From Cyanoderma ruficeps (Eukaryota > Chordata > Aves > Passeriformes > Timaliidae): a DNA stretch of 64,000 nucleotides. Under the pieces are notes generated by a model. The model saw only the letters and a program-made list of their open reading frames with translations, was not told the DNA's origin and ran no database searches. Position 1 is the stretch's first letter. Each line of letters begins with the position of its first letter. The position numbers were made by a program, and so were the translations under genes. Shown piece by piece: positions 1 through 12,703 of the stretch. Location of the stretch: positions 18,409,754 through 18,473,753 of the forward strand of contig VZDJ01000623.1 in NCBI GenBank assembly GCA_008694505.1, given 5' to 3'.

Positions 1-435
1 TATTGATCAGCACTTTTACATACTACACATAGAATTAGGTAAAATTCAGTGGTTTTATGGATATTTTTGGGAAAAAACCCTATTGTTTTAAGTGGAAAAT
101 CACTTTTGTTTTTTTCAATTTTTTAAGTAACAAAACAGTTTAAAAAATAATTCAGGTCAGCTGAAATGCTTTGCTTTCAACAATAGTTGTCAAAAATATT
201 AAAGGAAACATTGAGAGCTCAAATCAGAGAATATTAGTCTTGTGAAAAATAAATTCAGATGGAAAAAATCTGACTGTGTTGTTTAGCACAAGTGTACTTC
301 AGAAAAAAGTTTTGTCACTTTTTTGGAAACTCAAAGTGTGACCTAAGGGATTTACATTTGGTTATATTTTATGGTTCCTGAATCTGGTTTTTTTTTTTTC
401 ACAGCAAAATAATTCTTTATTATCTGAGGCCTCAC

Positions 436-557
436 CTTCCAAAATGGGATTTGCTTCCAGGACCTGCTGCTCAATCCAGGAGTGCTGACCACTGATTGCT
501 GCCAGGAACTGTAGAATCAGTTTTGTGCTTTCTGTCTTCCCTGCTCCGGATTCTCCA
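436..557 (-). CDS. MYO7A: MYO7A exon 6 (P-loop exon)
   Basis: This 122-nt internal exon encodes residues 158-197, with one base of codon 157 before and one base of codon 198 after. It opens with the Walker A/P-loop GESGAGKT (residues 158-165), which binds the ATP phosphates in all myosins, and continues with [16 protein letters not shown] and an ending VLEANPILE, where mammals have T instead of N. The acceptor AG is at 558-559 and the donor GT at 435-434. The junction serine is completed across the intron (AG|T), as in mammals. This is the last MYO7A exon in the window. The next exon (switch I region) is not found in the remaining 435 bases. Confidence 0.96.
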
Positions 558-1987
558 CTGCAAAGACAACAGGAGTGGAGGTCAGTGAAAACCATGCTAC
601 ATCCCCTCCCTGCCAGTGTCCCTCCCTCTGCCTCCAAAGGAACTTCTGTCTCTGCATCACTTCTGTTAGCACAAGCGGGATGAGACCACTAAGGATGGGT
701 TTCCAGCATCCCAAGGACTGGCTGTGGGACAAATGGTAGGACATGGTACCAGATAGCTCTCAGTCAAGGTCCAGATTTGCTCTGTGCTTCATTTGGCCCA
801 AGCTGTTGTCTGAGTTTGGATATGCCCAGCAAATGCCATCATTCAATCAACACTAAGAATGTCAAGAAGTACTTTCAGTCAGTGTTTTTCCAGGTATGAT
901 CACCAGACCATGACCTTGTGGTGCTGGGTCTAGCTGGGACATCTTCATCACCAGTCTTGAGCTGTGATAAGGCAGACTGGGAAATACAGCCTTTTAACAG
1001 CAAGAACTTCCACAGGGCTTCTAGGCTTGTTCTAACAAGGAGAAAATGGAAGATGAGAAGCTTATGGGGCAGGCAACCAGAGTTATTCCTCAAACTTTTC
1101 TCTTCACCGAAAGATAACCTTGTTATCTTGTGAAGGGGCTGGGCAGAAATATTTGAGTGAGTCTGTGGCATGTCTGATACAAGGGGTAGCCAAAATAAGT
1201 GACCGAAACAGACCTTCCTGACACTGAGTATCCAGCCCTGGCGTCATGGGCAAATTGTCTCACTTTCCAGGCCCCTGGCACACTGCATTGACTCTCCTAT
1301 GGGCACCACATGATGCTTTTTTAGACCGGCAAAAAAAGCCTTACTGAATGGTCTTTTCAGACTCATGTATCTGAAAGACTGCACACGGGATGTTCCAGAG
1401 TTATGGTTTTTTATTCAATGAAACTTAGGGTAGGCATGCCTTGGGGGAAAGGGTGCCTCAAATGAAAAAGACTGTGAGTTTAGAATTTAGAGGATTGTGT
1501 TGGAGAGCTGAGGACATCAAATCTGGCTCATATCACCATCTGGGACAGATACTGGAGGGAACTATACCCATAACTGTGACCAGGCACTTCTTGGTGCCAA
1601 GGTTGATCGGTCCAGAGCAGAGCCAAGCATGGAGACACTGCTCAGGAGTGTGAATGACCACAGGCCCAGTGACCAAGCTTGTCCCTGACCCTTCCTTGTG
1701 CAGAAAGTATCCATATTTGCATTTTTGATGTCTGTAGGAGTACTGAGCTTGAATTTAAAAGTGGAGGTTAAAAATGAACATGAGATCTATTGGGTTGTAT
1801 GGGTAGATACCTAGGAACAGGGTGACTGTGAACAGAGACCATGTCTGCACTGGGAATATGTGGATGGAAGACATAGTCAGTCATTCAATGTCTGATTCTA
1901 TCCGACAAGCTGTTCCAAATCAAGCATGTTGCATGTGCTCAGCATCTGCTTTCAGGATATGGCACATTTGGAAACTCAGCAACTCAC
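558..1987 (-). other. MYO7A intron 5
   Basis: This 1.4-kb intron lies between the exon carrying the P-loop and the exon before it. I see no repeat of a family I recognise and no coding-like frame. The short open frames here lack splice context and family resemblance. Confidence 0.8.
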
Positions 1988-2172
1988 CTTATGATACAAC
2001 ACTGGTCCTTGTTGTTGCGCTGCATGTTGAAGTAGCAGTTGTCAGCAATTGCAAAGATGTGTGGTGGCATCTCACCAATCTTTTTGTTGGTGTAGAGGCG
2101 TATCTGCTCAGGTGAGTAGATGGGTAGGAGCTGGTAGGGGTTCACTGCCACCAGTATTGAACCAGTGTATGT
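1988..2172 (-). CDS. MYO7A: MYO7A exon 5 (motor domain, before the P-loop)
   Basis: This 185-nt exon encodes residues 96-156 and two bases of Ser157. It reads [20 protein letters not shown] and then the [19 protein letters not shown] block, both diagnostic of the myosin VIIa motor core; the NPYQ/IYSPE and PPHIFAIAD strings are general myosin signatures. The acceptor AG is at 2174-2173 and the donor GT at 1987-1986. Differences from mammals are few: P for S in LLPIYS, Q and L in PEQIRLY, and Q, N and K in MQRNNKDQ. The frame continues into the P-loop exon with no loss of phase. Confidence 0.96.
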
Positions 2173-5100
2173 CTGGAGGAGAAGCACATGAAGGTTTATG
2201 GGGACAGTGAGGTGCAGCTGAGGGACTTCGGAGCTTGGATGGGATGTGGATGGAGGCCAGAAAAATCAAGGCTTTTTAAAAGCTGGATGAAAGATGATGC
2301 TCAAGTCAGAGATGCTTGCAGGGGGAGCCTGGAGTAAAATGGGAACAGAAGTTCCAAAATACCCAAAGCAGTTAATATTCAGCCTTGCTCATGCACAGCA
2401 CGGTTTCAAGCCTTAATACATATTTTGTATGCTCTCAGTTAAGATTCAGAGTCTTAAGAGGAGCTCATATTTGCAAAAATATCACCAGAATCAGCATATA
2501 TCCATATACATCTACTGCATTGCATGTACAAAGAGAAACCATAGATGAAAGAAACCTGACAACCATTACCATATCTCCAGGCAGGACCGCTGGATCCAAA
2601 CCATTCTGACAGATGAGTATCTAACCTGTTGTTATCAATCCACAGCAGCTGCTGAATTTCCCTCTGCAATGCATTCTTCCCTACCATCTCTGCCTAACCA
2701 GATCTCTCCATACTTCAGTTTAAACTTTGTCCTGTGCAGATGGATATTGCTCACAAAGTCCTGACATATCCCTTCTCATCTATTTCTGAAATTTTGTAAA
2801 TGGCCTTTGGTCCAGCTGTCCTGGGCCTTGGGTAGCAAACTCCTCTGTAGTATCTTGCTTTTTCATTTCTGCCCTTCCAGAAGCAGTTTCTCTCAAGCCT
2901 CTCATCAAAGGATTCGTGAACTTTGTTATCTTGCTCAGATGCAGTGCTGAGGTTAGGAGGTTTGGCTACATCCCAAGCTCAAGGCAGAGAATAAGGATCT
3001 TCTTCCCCTGTTTCATCTGTCTAAAAGTCAGTGTCTAGAGCAGGTGAGTCAATGGGCCTCCACCTTGGGTTAGCCAAGGGGCATGAGATGAAGGCTACTT
3101 TCACTCTGTGACTTCAAAGAATTCAAGTCATTTTCTCTAGGTTAATTTTTAGCAACTGAAGTTACAAGACTCACTCTAACCTTACCTTCCTGGTGGAACC
3201 AGCTGTGAAAAGTGCCCCCATTACTGCATATATATTTTTTAGGAAACAAAATAAGTAATTTCAACATTCATATAATCCTTATGGGTTTTCATCTGCATGG
3301 CCTAAACCCAGTAAGGTTTTTTAAACCTAAAGCAGCAAAGTGGCACAGCCAAGGATGCTTGTGAGAGAGAAGAAATAATTTGCCACCATCCAGGCAAAAC
3401 TTGCCACCAGCTCGGGCTTCCTGAAGGCAGCCAGTAGGTGGCAACTGTGTCCCATAGTAGGGATGATGAAAGCCATCAGGGGTTCCTCACCTTCCAGTCT
3501 CATGGCCAACACAAAAGAGAGCAACTTTCAGTTCAGTCCCATGTCAGGTTTGACTTTACAGTGGTAACTGAGAAAGGACACGATACTCTTCTCTGTAACA
3601 GAGGATTATGTGCCAGTAAGGGAAAAAAGTTCTTTGAGCTCCAGAACAATGTTGTCACGTCAAAGGGTAGAAATTGGCTGTGAAATCATGTAGACTGGAT
3701 TTTAGAAGGCGGCGGCATTGAAATATGGGAACAGAGACATCCCAGAGAAGCCTTCAAAGGCGACAGAACAGGTTACCTCAGTGCTCAGAGAAGGAGGGAG
3801 CTCAATTTCTGAATGTGATTATGACACCAAGATCCCTAATGAAGACTCCTTTGAGCCCTAGATGAGATACTTGGAAAACTCTTTTACTCTTTACAATTTA
3901 TTCCTGATTAATTTTAGGGACGTTTTTCACCTTCTTTGAGCCTCTTTTTTTTTTTTTAAGAAAGAAATCCAACTCCTTTCAGAGGTTTCTGAAACCCCTG
4001 CATTTCAGAAACACTGGTCTGCCCTGCCACAAATGCAAACAGAGAGGCTTTTAAAGGTGTTAACCATTAGGAATGCTTTCTGGATGCTCTCACTGACCCT
4101 TCCCTTGTGATCCACAAAACTCTTTGTCAGCATGAACTCTTGTACTATTGCTTGTTTTCGTAGGTCATTCCTAGTTGATAAATAATCACAATTTGCCCAA
4201 TTCTCACAGCTGACAGAAGGTAAAACTCTGTTCACTCTGTTGATGAGGGGCCAAAGGGCACTTCCAAGGAAATAGTAGCTCACTGGTTTCTATTGCTGGT
4301 GATGTCAAAGCCCTTTTCTATTGGAAAAATAAAGCTTTACTGAGAGCAGGGACTCTGCCGTAGCTGACCACAGGAACCGCATCTCACAGCAAATTCATTA
4401 CTGCCTGCATGACCTACATTTTAATTAGCCCCAAACAAATCCTTTCTGAGCCTGCTTCCCTCGCTACCCAGAACACCATGGCTGACTTCATCTGGATTGT
4501 TATGGGGTTAAAGCTCTACCAAACATTACTGCATTTTGGCAGCCCTTAGAGAGCAGCAGCAGGCACTGGTTTCATCTGCAGATAAAGAGATTTAACCTAA
4601 CTCACGAGTCCAAACTCCCCACCAGACTCTCTTGCTATTCAGCATAGTTTCTCTTGCTCTGTGAAAGCCAAACTAAGGGCAAGAAGCCCTTGTTGAACAT
4701 TTTCATATTTTGCTGCAGACATTTCTTCCCTCCAAGTTAAGGTCATTACTGAGAAGCACTTAAAGCTTTAACCACATTCACAGGTTGGGAATTTTCTGGC
4801 TCTGGAAAGGTGTCACGACTTCACCATGTGGGTGAAGCTCTGCACCAAAGCAGATGGATGCTCTCAGTGCATTCATGAAGCAGCAGCAATGGCGGTGCAA
4901 AGTAAATGAGAAGGCCACAACGGTGAACAGAAAAAGGTGATCCAGTGGAAGGCATGACAGCAGTTGCAAATGACATTGTCAAGCATCATACTTACCCTCC
5001 CGCCGCAGTTTGTCTTATGAGGAAAATGTGAGGGAGAAGAAAAAGGGAAATTATATTTTATTAGAGCAGAACTGCATCCTCCACAAAGCTAAGTATGTGA

Positions 5101-7988
5101 GAAAACAAGAAGAACTGAAGTCCCACTGGAAAAGTAATCATTTACTCAGGAGGCTTAGAAATCCTTTCAAGCAGTGAAGCTTCACTATCTTTAAGACAAT
5201 GCTAACAATACCACAGAAAAAAACACCTCAGAGGACTGGGTGTCCCCTGCATACATGGCATCCATATGGTACCTTGGCTTTGCAAACTGTCATCAGTATT
5301 TACCACATCCAACATAAATCACTCCTCCTAGTGCCATCACTCTTAATAGCTGAGATCTAAGGTGGGGTTTCTGAGCCTCCAACTGCACACCTGTAGACAG
5401 AAGTGGTTTGCATACCTCTCTACCAAGCTATGCACTCTCTGTCATTTTAAGAGTGTCATTCTGATTTTGAGATTGCACTCATTGCTGTGCTGTGCCCAGA
5501 TCCTGGGCTGGCACTCTAAAGCTATTAGTGGTGTGGAGCAATCAAGACACAGAACCTCTGTGATGCATCCCACAATGTCCTTGTGGGATGTGGCCATCCC
5601 TGAGGCAGGAACTCTGTAGGACACACTTCACTGTCACCATCGGACCAGAAGAACTTGTAGAGAAACTGATGTGGTTATTGTGTCACTTCAGCCCAAATCA
5701 CCACCCACACTAACCTCCAGGCTAAAAGCTGCCCTTTGCATCAGCCCTTATTAGGATGGTGTTGCCAAACAACACTTTGTCCCGTGCTCGTTTGTGTTCC
5801 TAATCTTCCTGGATGCCTGTGAATAGCTTGGCAAGGGAACTCAGAGACAGAGCTTTCTTGAAGGAGCTTGGTGTATTCACAGGCAATCTGATTATACTGT
5901 ACACACAGGATTGTATCTGAGGACCTCTGGTTACTTAGAGAGACAACAAGCACTTGCTGGATAACATAGGCACCCCAAAAGAGACACACAGACACCACTA
6001 ATCCAAAATATCCAACACGATCCAAACTTTCTCAGAGAGTGTGGCAGGAATCCACTTTGTGCCACTGCAGGGTGCCCGCAAGCAGGGGAAAAAGGGGCAA
6101 TGCTCAATGGGTAAATTCAAGTTCCTTGAATGAGCCAATCAGCTACAAATTATTGGCCATCTGTACTTCCTGGGTGGCATTTAGGTTGCTTGAATTCAGT
6201 TATCCACATGAGTACTGCACCTAACCTTGAAGATGGATGTGCTCTGAGCTGGGGGAGGTTGGCCTATAGACCTCCAGCCTAAAATCTTCTCCCAACATAA
6301 ACTCCTCTATGATATCCAAGCTCCAGTCAGCTCTAAAGCCTCTGAGAGGCACTTCTGTTTGCATAGCTGAAAGGCAATCTTGTCTCTGTTGGCTCTGTTG
6401 ACTGCTCTGGTCACTCCCATGGATGCCCATGGAAACACCATGTCAAATATGAATTTGGGCTGTTAACTTGCTAGTTTATCATTATAAATGGCAAGAAAAT
6501 TTAATTATAAAGGGAAAAATTCAGTTCCTCTAACGTGGGAATAATCTTCTGGTTATACTCTTTTTGTCTAAACTGAAAATACAGGGGAATTAGGCATCAT
6601 GCACAACAAATGAAGTGTCTGAGTGAGAGATGCATTTGGAGGTCTCTAGTCTCCTCCAAGATCTGGGGACTCATGGGTGTCTTTTCAGCACCCATGTCCC
6701 CTTTCTCCAGGATTGGACTCCACCTCTGAAAGAAGAGATGGATATCTCCCAGAGACGTGGCAAGGAGCTGCCAATCATATAACAGCCTGTGCAGCAGAGT
6801 GGTGTCTTCTCCCTCACTGCCCAGCCCTAATCCAAAACCATTTTATCAAAAAGCACTGGACATCAAGCAGTGATGAACAAACAGATTTGATAGATAAAAT
6901 CTCACCCACACACTCTGTTAGCTTATTTTATCTGTGAAGTTCTGACTGACTTGAAATTCCCTCTGGCCTGAAAATCTAGTAGTCTCTAGAGCCTTTTAGA
7001 AATTAGATGACCAGGAGGCTCTGACAAGGCCTTCAAAGGCACAGCAGACACTTACCTGAATATCTGAAAACTGTAGGATTTAAGAGCAATACCAATTTTT
7101 CCGTATTTGCAGAGGCTGTTTGAGTACATTATCTAGCAGGAAACACATGTGCACTTTGAATTTTCGTCTGAAGAATGTGCAGAAGACTACACAGCATAGG
7201 GAACACTGATAAAACCAGCACAGAAACTTGAATGCTGACTCCTGTCCTGGTGGGGAGGTGGCCTTTTGGCTGTTCTGACTGGCTACCTGTAAACCCCTCA
7301 ATCTGTGAATGTCTGTTTGGGTTGGCAAGGATGCACTGGGTCCACTGGGCAGGACATGACTGAGCTGACCTAAGGAAGGATACTGCTGTCCTCAGAGATC
7401 AACTGCCAGGATCCCAGGCAACCCAGGGGTAACAAGCCATGAACACAGACTGGGAAGGTTTTTTAGAGGTGTTCTGGGAGTGGTTCACTTCTTTGCTCCC
7501 AGTTATTTCATGCATGCCCCTCCATCCTTTCTCCACTGCTTCTACCTCCAGCAATGGTTGTCTTCACCTCCTTGGGTTACATAAGTTAATAGTTCAGGGG
7601 CAGAGGGCAGCAGGGTCACATTCAGCATGTAGTTTGCACCTCTATAGAAGTTTTTGCTTTAGGATGACTACAAAATGCTCATGGCCTGGGTTGAACTGGA
7701 TATTCTGTGTGCAGAAAGCTAATGCACATGGCCAAAACTTCTATAGGGGCGGGACAGCAAAGTGGTGTGGACTTTTCCCATCACCTAACTTATGGGGTCT
7801 TTCACTGGGGTATCTAGAAGCTCTGCAGTGTCCTTCAAAGCCAGAAACCTTCCACCACCTGGGACAAGGTCAAGGTAGAAACCCAGATGCTCAGTTCAAT
7901 CAGGGCTCCCCCGACATGGGTTCCCCAGAGCTAAGGAGAGCAGGGGGTGGAGTGCAGAACCAGAGGAGGAGGTGAAGTGGACACTCAC
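2173..7988 (-). other. MYO7A intron 4
   Basis: This 5.8-kb intron contains no CR1 or LTR that I can recognise, in contrast to the repeat-rich right half of the window. Open frames up to 178 codons (at 7439-7975) begin here, but they have no family resemblance, and the longest lies beside and opposite MYO7A exon 4. Confidence 0.75.
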
Positions 7989-8141
7989 ATAGATGAGGTG
8001 CTCCCGATAGCGAATCAGCAGGTTCCTGAGAATTCCGGCCTCGTTCAGGTCCCCCAGGCGGATCATGTCCTCCACTCCATGGATGGAGGTGGGGTGCATG
8101 GGTTTGATGTGGCTGGCATTCTGTGGGGAAATCCAGTGCTC
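7989..8141 (-). CDS. MYO7A: MYO7A exon 4 (start of the motor head)
   Basis: This 153-nt exon has 51 whole codons (phase 0 at both ends) for residues 45-95. It reads [20 protein letters not shown], then [20 protein letters not shown] and [11 protein letters not shown]. The GVEDM..L..LNE..IL.N...RY segment is the conserved opening of the myosin head and precedes the first strand that leads to the nucleotide site. The acceptor AG is at 8143-8142 and the donor GT at 7988-7987. Substitutions against mammals are minimal (S for T, I for V, E for D). Confidence 0.96.
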
Positions 8142-9512
8142 CTGGGAAAAGAGCAAGACCACAGAAAGGTAAGTCAAATGAGAGATCACTTGGATGAAAG
8201 ACACAAACAGCCCACCCCAAAGAGAAGGACCAGACAGAAGAACATGCACAAGAGATCATAAACACATGTGCCACAGCTTCTATTCCCGGGGCAAGACAGT
8301 GATGGATTTCAAAGATTTGTAACAGAAGAAGGAAAACATCTTTTTACTGGAGTTTTATTGGAGCAACAAGAGACAGGAGACACAAGCCATCCTGGCAGGA
8401 GCCTCCTCCAGGGCAACATGGTCATACAGCACATCAGGGGAGTTTATAGCAATTAGCAGATTTGCCTTCCCCTTCACAAATGCATTTTCACATCACGGGT
8501 TAACCCTCTGCCACAAAATATGGTTGAGCAGAGAGAAGGTTATTTAAGAAAAGAAGAAAGGGATGTACAGGGGTGGCAAAGTCATACTTTTATTGGTAGT
8601 GTTATTTAGACTTATCATTTCTAAAGGCTTCAAAAGCCACTACAGATTGCCCACAAGGACCCGGCCAAAATCTCTATTACCCTTGAAGGGAGTGCAAGAA
8701 AAAAAAACCAAAACAAAACAGAGTACCACCTTGATACAGACCCTACTTCTAAAATAGCCACCACTGCACAAAAATGGAGGTGGGAAGTTGAAGGAGAATG
8801 AGCATTTGGGCACATCAGGTATTGGTAGGAGGTAGAAGGACAGAAAGGACTGGATAGCAACAGAGGAACCTCAGGTTGAGGGGGGGTTGCTTAAATAACT
8901 ACCTAAATGTATTTTGGGGGTTGCTGCTATCATTTTTCTCAAGAAAGTTTGTGGGAACTGACAGTGGTCAGAACATGGATTCTTAGGCTCCAGGCAGTGC
9001 CTTTAAGCCTGTGGGAAAGCCAAAGACAAAACTCTCTCAGTCTGGCCTGGGAAATCATGAGGAGGAACCCAAAACAATCCCTATAAACAATCCCTGTAGA
9101 CAGCCTCCTCCTGACACCTGGTGTTTTCCAACTTGTTTATTGGTAGAGATGTTTACAAAAAGGTGGTGCCCTAAAGGACCAATCCTATTCATTGTACCGA
9201 AACACTGTATAAAAAGAATCTGTCTTTCAATAAACTTTGATATAAGCCCTCTGAAGAAACTGGAGTCCTATGTGTCGTTACATGAACTGTCCTCAATCAT
9301 GATGATAAAGGTTCTCAATTCTGCACTCCCAGTACAGCCACAAAAACAGGGACACAAAATTGTCTTTTCTTTACAAATAGAAAACTGTGGCACAGTCGAT
9401 TCCCAGGGACATACGGGAAATCCATAACAAAGTTGATTATCATGGCCCTGGGACCCCCGGCCTAGCAAGGCCACAGAACTGAAGAAGGGACATCACAAGC
9501 CTTTGTACGTAC
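8142..9512 (-). other. MYO7A intron 3
   Basis: This 1.4-kb intron holds an LTR-like stretch at about 9010-9282, described separately, and otherwise no structure I can name. Phase is 0. Confidence 0.75.
9010..9282 (+). repeat. LTR-like sequence (probable solo retroviral LTR fragment)
   Basis: The plus strand shows a promoter-like TATAAAAAGA near 9208-9217, followed about 20 bases on by a polyadenylation motif CAATAAA, then a U5-like tail that ends in TTACA. A TGT start near 9010 would match an ACA end near 9282. This TATA/AATAAA spacing is the R-region layout typical of avian endogenous retroviral LTRs. No target-site duplication is visible at these ends, so the exact limits, and even the element class, are uncertain. 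It lies about 230 bases from MYO7A exon 3, in antisense orientation. Confidence 0.45.
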
Positions 9513-9626
9513 ATTTCCTTCATCATCCACAACCTGGATCTGTCCAGAGTCACACAGCTTAACCACCGCTCCAATGGGGACGTCGAATTCCCGTCCGGTT
9601 TTGAGGTCCATCCACACATAATCCCC
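9513..9626 (-). CDS. MYO7A: MYO7A exon 3 (N-terminal SH3-like region)
   Basis: This 114-nt exon has 38 whole codons for residues 7-44. It reads [20 protein letters not shown], then [18 protein letters not shown]. This is the small N-terminal beta-barrel that precedes the myosin head. The VWMDL and PIGA strings match mammalian MYO7A, with minor changes (H to Y, RLGQ to KTGR, D to G). The acceptor AG is at 9628-9627 and the donor is GTACGT at 9512-9507. Phase 0 on both sides joins directly to the six-codon exon 2 upstream. Confidence 0.96.
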
Positions 9627-9800
9627 CTGGAACCAAAGACAGCATAGTTACACTCAGTGCTGCAGGGAGTTCAGCATCCTTTAGGATACAAGTTGTCGAT
9701 GTTTTGTACCCAAGTCATTAGCACAAGTCAAATGACTTCCCTTGCAAACCTAAAACCACCCCTTTTCCTACACAGAGGCTCAGAAAAGCAGATGCTTTGC

Positions 9801-9909
9801 ATGTGGCACTTGGGGATGTGGTTTAGTGGTGAATACACCGGTGCTGGGTAAGTGCTTGGACTCGAAGATCTTAGAAGTCTTTTCCAACCTTAATGATTCC
9901 ATGACTCCG
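9801..9909 (+). repeat. CR1 LINE 3' fragment
   Basis: The plus strand shows the CR1 3' tail: GTGGCACTTGGGGATGTGG, GTTTAGTGGTG, then CTTAGAAGTCTTTTCCAACC and a degenerate ATTCCATGACT end. Only about 110 bases remain, which is normal for 5'-truncated CR1. It is antisense to MYO7A. Confidence 0.85.
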
Positions 9910-12703
9910 TGAAATCTCCTGCAAGGTGCCAGAAGCAGGACATGGTCCACACAGCATAGGGACCTGACTCTCTGCCGTCCCACTGCCCTAACTCTCTGCT
10001 TCTCAAGCTCATGAGTGGTTGTTGGTCACAGAGTGGTTACAGAACAGTGACACAGGCAGAAAAACTCACCCAGGTAAAGGTTTTTCTCTGTGTTATGTAC
10101 AAACCTAGGAAGGCACATTTAGGAGATGGTTTTGAACTCTGCTAAGCCTGATCTGGTGGCTTGTGGCACGTTTCTTACTTGCAAATAAGCACTATCAAAT
10201 ATTCCTTGGAGACTGCTGGAAAGGGAATGACTAAAGATGGGTTAAAAACATAAACAGAGAGGCAGATACATGTTCTTCTTCAGGAGTTCTTCCAGCTACA
10301 GCAATGTGTAGGTGGGCTGTTTGTATTTAATACTTCTCAGTGGATTTTATCTGCTGTGAGCACTTTCATTTGAGTCCTGACGCTGTGCAAAGTTTTAGCA
10401 TCCATAATCCCAAAAGACAGTGTCCTTTCACACATTTCAAACATTTTACCTCTTTCATTTCAGACCTCTGTGTTTTCATGTTGAAAGACACAGCAAGCAG
10501 TTGACCCCTATCCACTCACTTCATGTCACCACTGATCCTATACACCTTTGTCAGTCCTGCTGGGCAGGGACTATCTGCTCATCAGAGCTGTGGATATTAA
10601 ATTACTCAAATGCAAAAAAGCTTTTAAAGAAGCTGTTTTCACCAACACAAAAGCAAACTCCAAAATAATTACAAACTAAAGCCCCGAGCAGCACCCACAC
10701 TGGAACAAAGCAGAATTGTGTCCTACCCCTATTCTCAACGTGAAAAGGTATTAAAATTGGGAGCAATCTAGTTGTCAGGTGTGTTTTCACTCATGCAGCT
10801 GAGACTAATGCTGTGGACATGTAGCCCCACCTAACACCACATTCTTGGGGACCAGCTCCACCTGTACCTATTAACCGTGATGCAAATGCAGTATCTACCT
10901 TTTGAAGTCCTGTAAAACTGCTGAGAGAGGGAGAATCAGGATGTATCACTTTGCATGTGCTTTGATATAACCCCTTTCCTGAGTATCCCCTGTCAACCAT
11001 TTCTGTGGACAGGCCATATTTAGAGATGTGGTTTGGCCCAATAGGCTGCCAAACAATGTTCATCTCTGTGCTGGGCGGTGGGAATGGGAGACATCACCAT
11101 CCAAGTCATCATTCACTAAGACTTCCAAGAGACACAAACCTGTGAGCATCACCTGGATGCAAGGTTACACTCAGGGAGAAACTACACACCAGAAATTCCC
11201 AACCAGTTTGTGGCAGACTCTATCCTTGGCAGTTGCTTGCTAGGTTTCCACTAGGATATCAACAAAGTCATCCTGCTTTCATGGAGCTCAGGATCCAGGA
11301 TCCAGTCCTTAGTTTGGGTTTTCATTTCCTCAGAGGGTTGTGCTACAGCTCTAAGTATCTTTATCCAGCTCATAAAAATATAATATTAATATATTTTTCT
11401 CATTAACTGTCTTATCCTCACCTCTCATCACAGTTAAAAAGGCAAAAAAATCACAAGCAATGAAGGCAGTGTCAGGTGCAGATACGTTATAAATCCATTT
11501 ATATTAATATTTATTTTTTGGCTCCTTTGATCCAAGATTCTGAAAGCATTTCAGAATGTTCAGCACTGTTATCCTCTCTGCATCACTGGGCAAATTCATG
11601 CACACAGTAGGTAACCTGATCAAGGTGTCAGCAAGAGACGAGCCAGCTTGCTCAGCTTCTGCTCAGCAGAAAACCTTTACAACACCTTAGTAGCTCTGTG
11701 AAAATTGCTCGATCAAAAATCCAAGAACCATAATGTTGTTTGTTTTTTTTAAAAAAACAAACCACTAATATTGAATAGCTGTAAAAGCAGCCTGCTTCAT
11801 ATGGTGTATTACTGCACAGCTGAGATAAAAGGCAGTCTGCCCTCCCCAAGGCAAATTGATATTCTGCTACCACTCAGACAACTTCTGTGCTTTGTCTGCC
11901 TAATGCACAGAGTGCTTGTCTCCTCAAACTGCTCTTTTTAAACCCATTAAAGTGCAGTTCTTAATACTGGTGAAAAAATTCTTATGGGATGGGCTAAGCT
12001 GGTAAGCTCAGGAAGGTCAGGGGGGGTTATAAAATAACATCACTTATTAAGACTGCCAACCTATTTCCTTTTCTGACATTAATCAATTTCATATACACCC
12101 CATGGAAGCCAGTTACATTCCTTCTGCTGAAGCAATCATCTCTGGATCAGCCCCAAACCCAGCAGATATACTGGGGATTTCAGGGCAAATCGGGGTGATT
12201 CGTGCATTTAACAGCTGCAGCTTGTGAGTTGCATAACCTGCCTCATGCCTACACTGGTGCAGTTTATTTCCCAAAATACATGACAGAGTACTGGAGAAGT
12301 GAGAATACCACCAGACCCTTTACAGTATCAATATGGCTAGCCTCTTCCTCCTCAACGCACCAGTGGGTTTTAGTACCCACTTCCAAACTAGAAAAATCTT
12401 CCAAATTGCTCTGGGGCAGACCCTCAGGACCCCACAAACTGGGGGCAGTGACAACCAAACAGTGGTGCAAGAGGACAAAACACCACACACAGATCCACAC
12501 AATTCACAAAGAGGATCTTTAGGAGGAGCTTCCAAATGTGAAGAGCAAGAAGGCTGCACTGCAGGGGAGCTACAGTGCCTGGGGGGGAGACAGAGGAGGA
12601 AGGTGAGAGAAGCTGGCACAGGCAGTACAAGGATCCCATCAACAGCAAGAGAGATTTCAAAGCAGCCTGAAAGCTTCCAGCCATGCTCAGGGCTCAGGAC
12701 CCC

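Noticed and set aside
7439..7975. 178-codon plus-strand open frame beside MYO7A exon 4
   Set aside because: No recognisable motifs, no splice or promoter context, and low-complexity composition; it lies opposite MYO7A intron 4.
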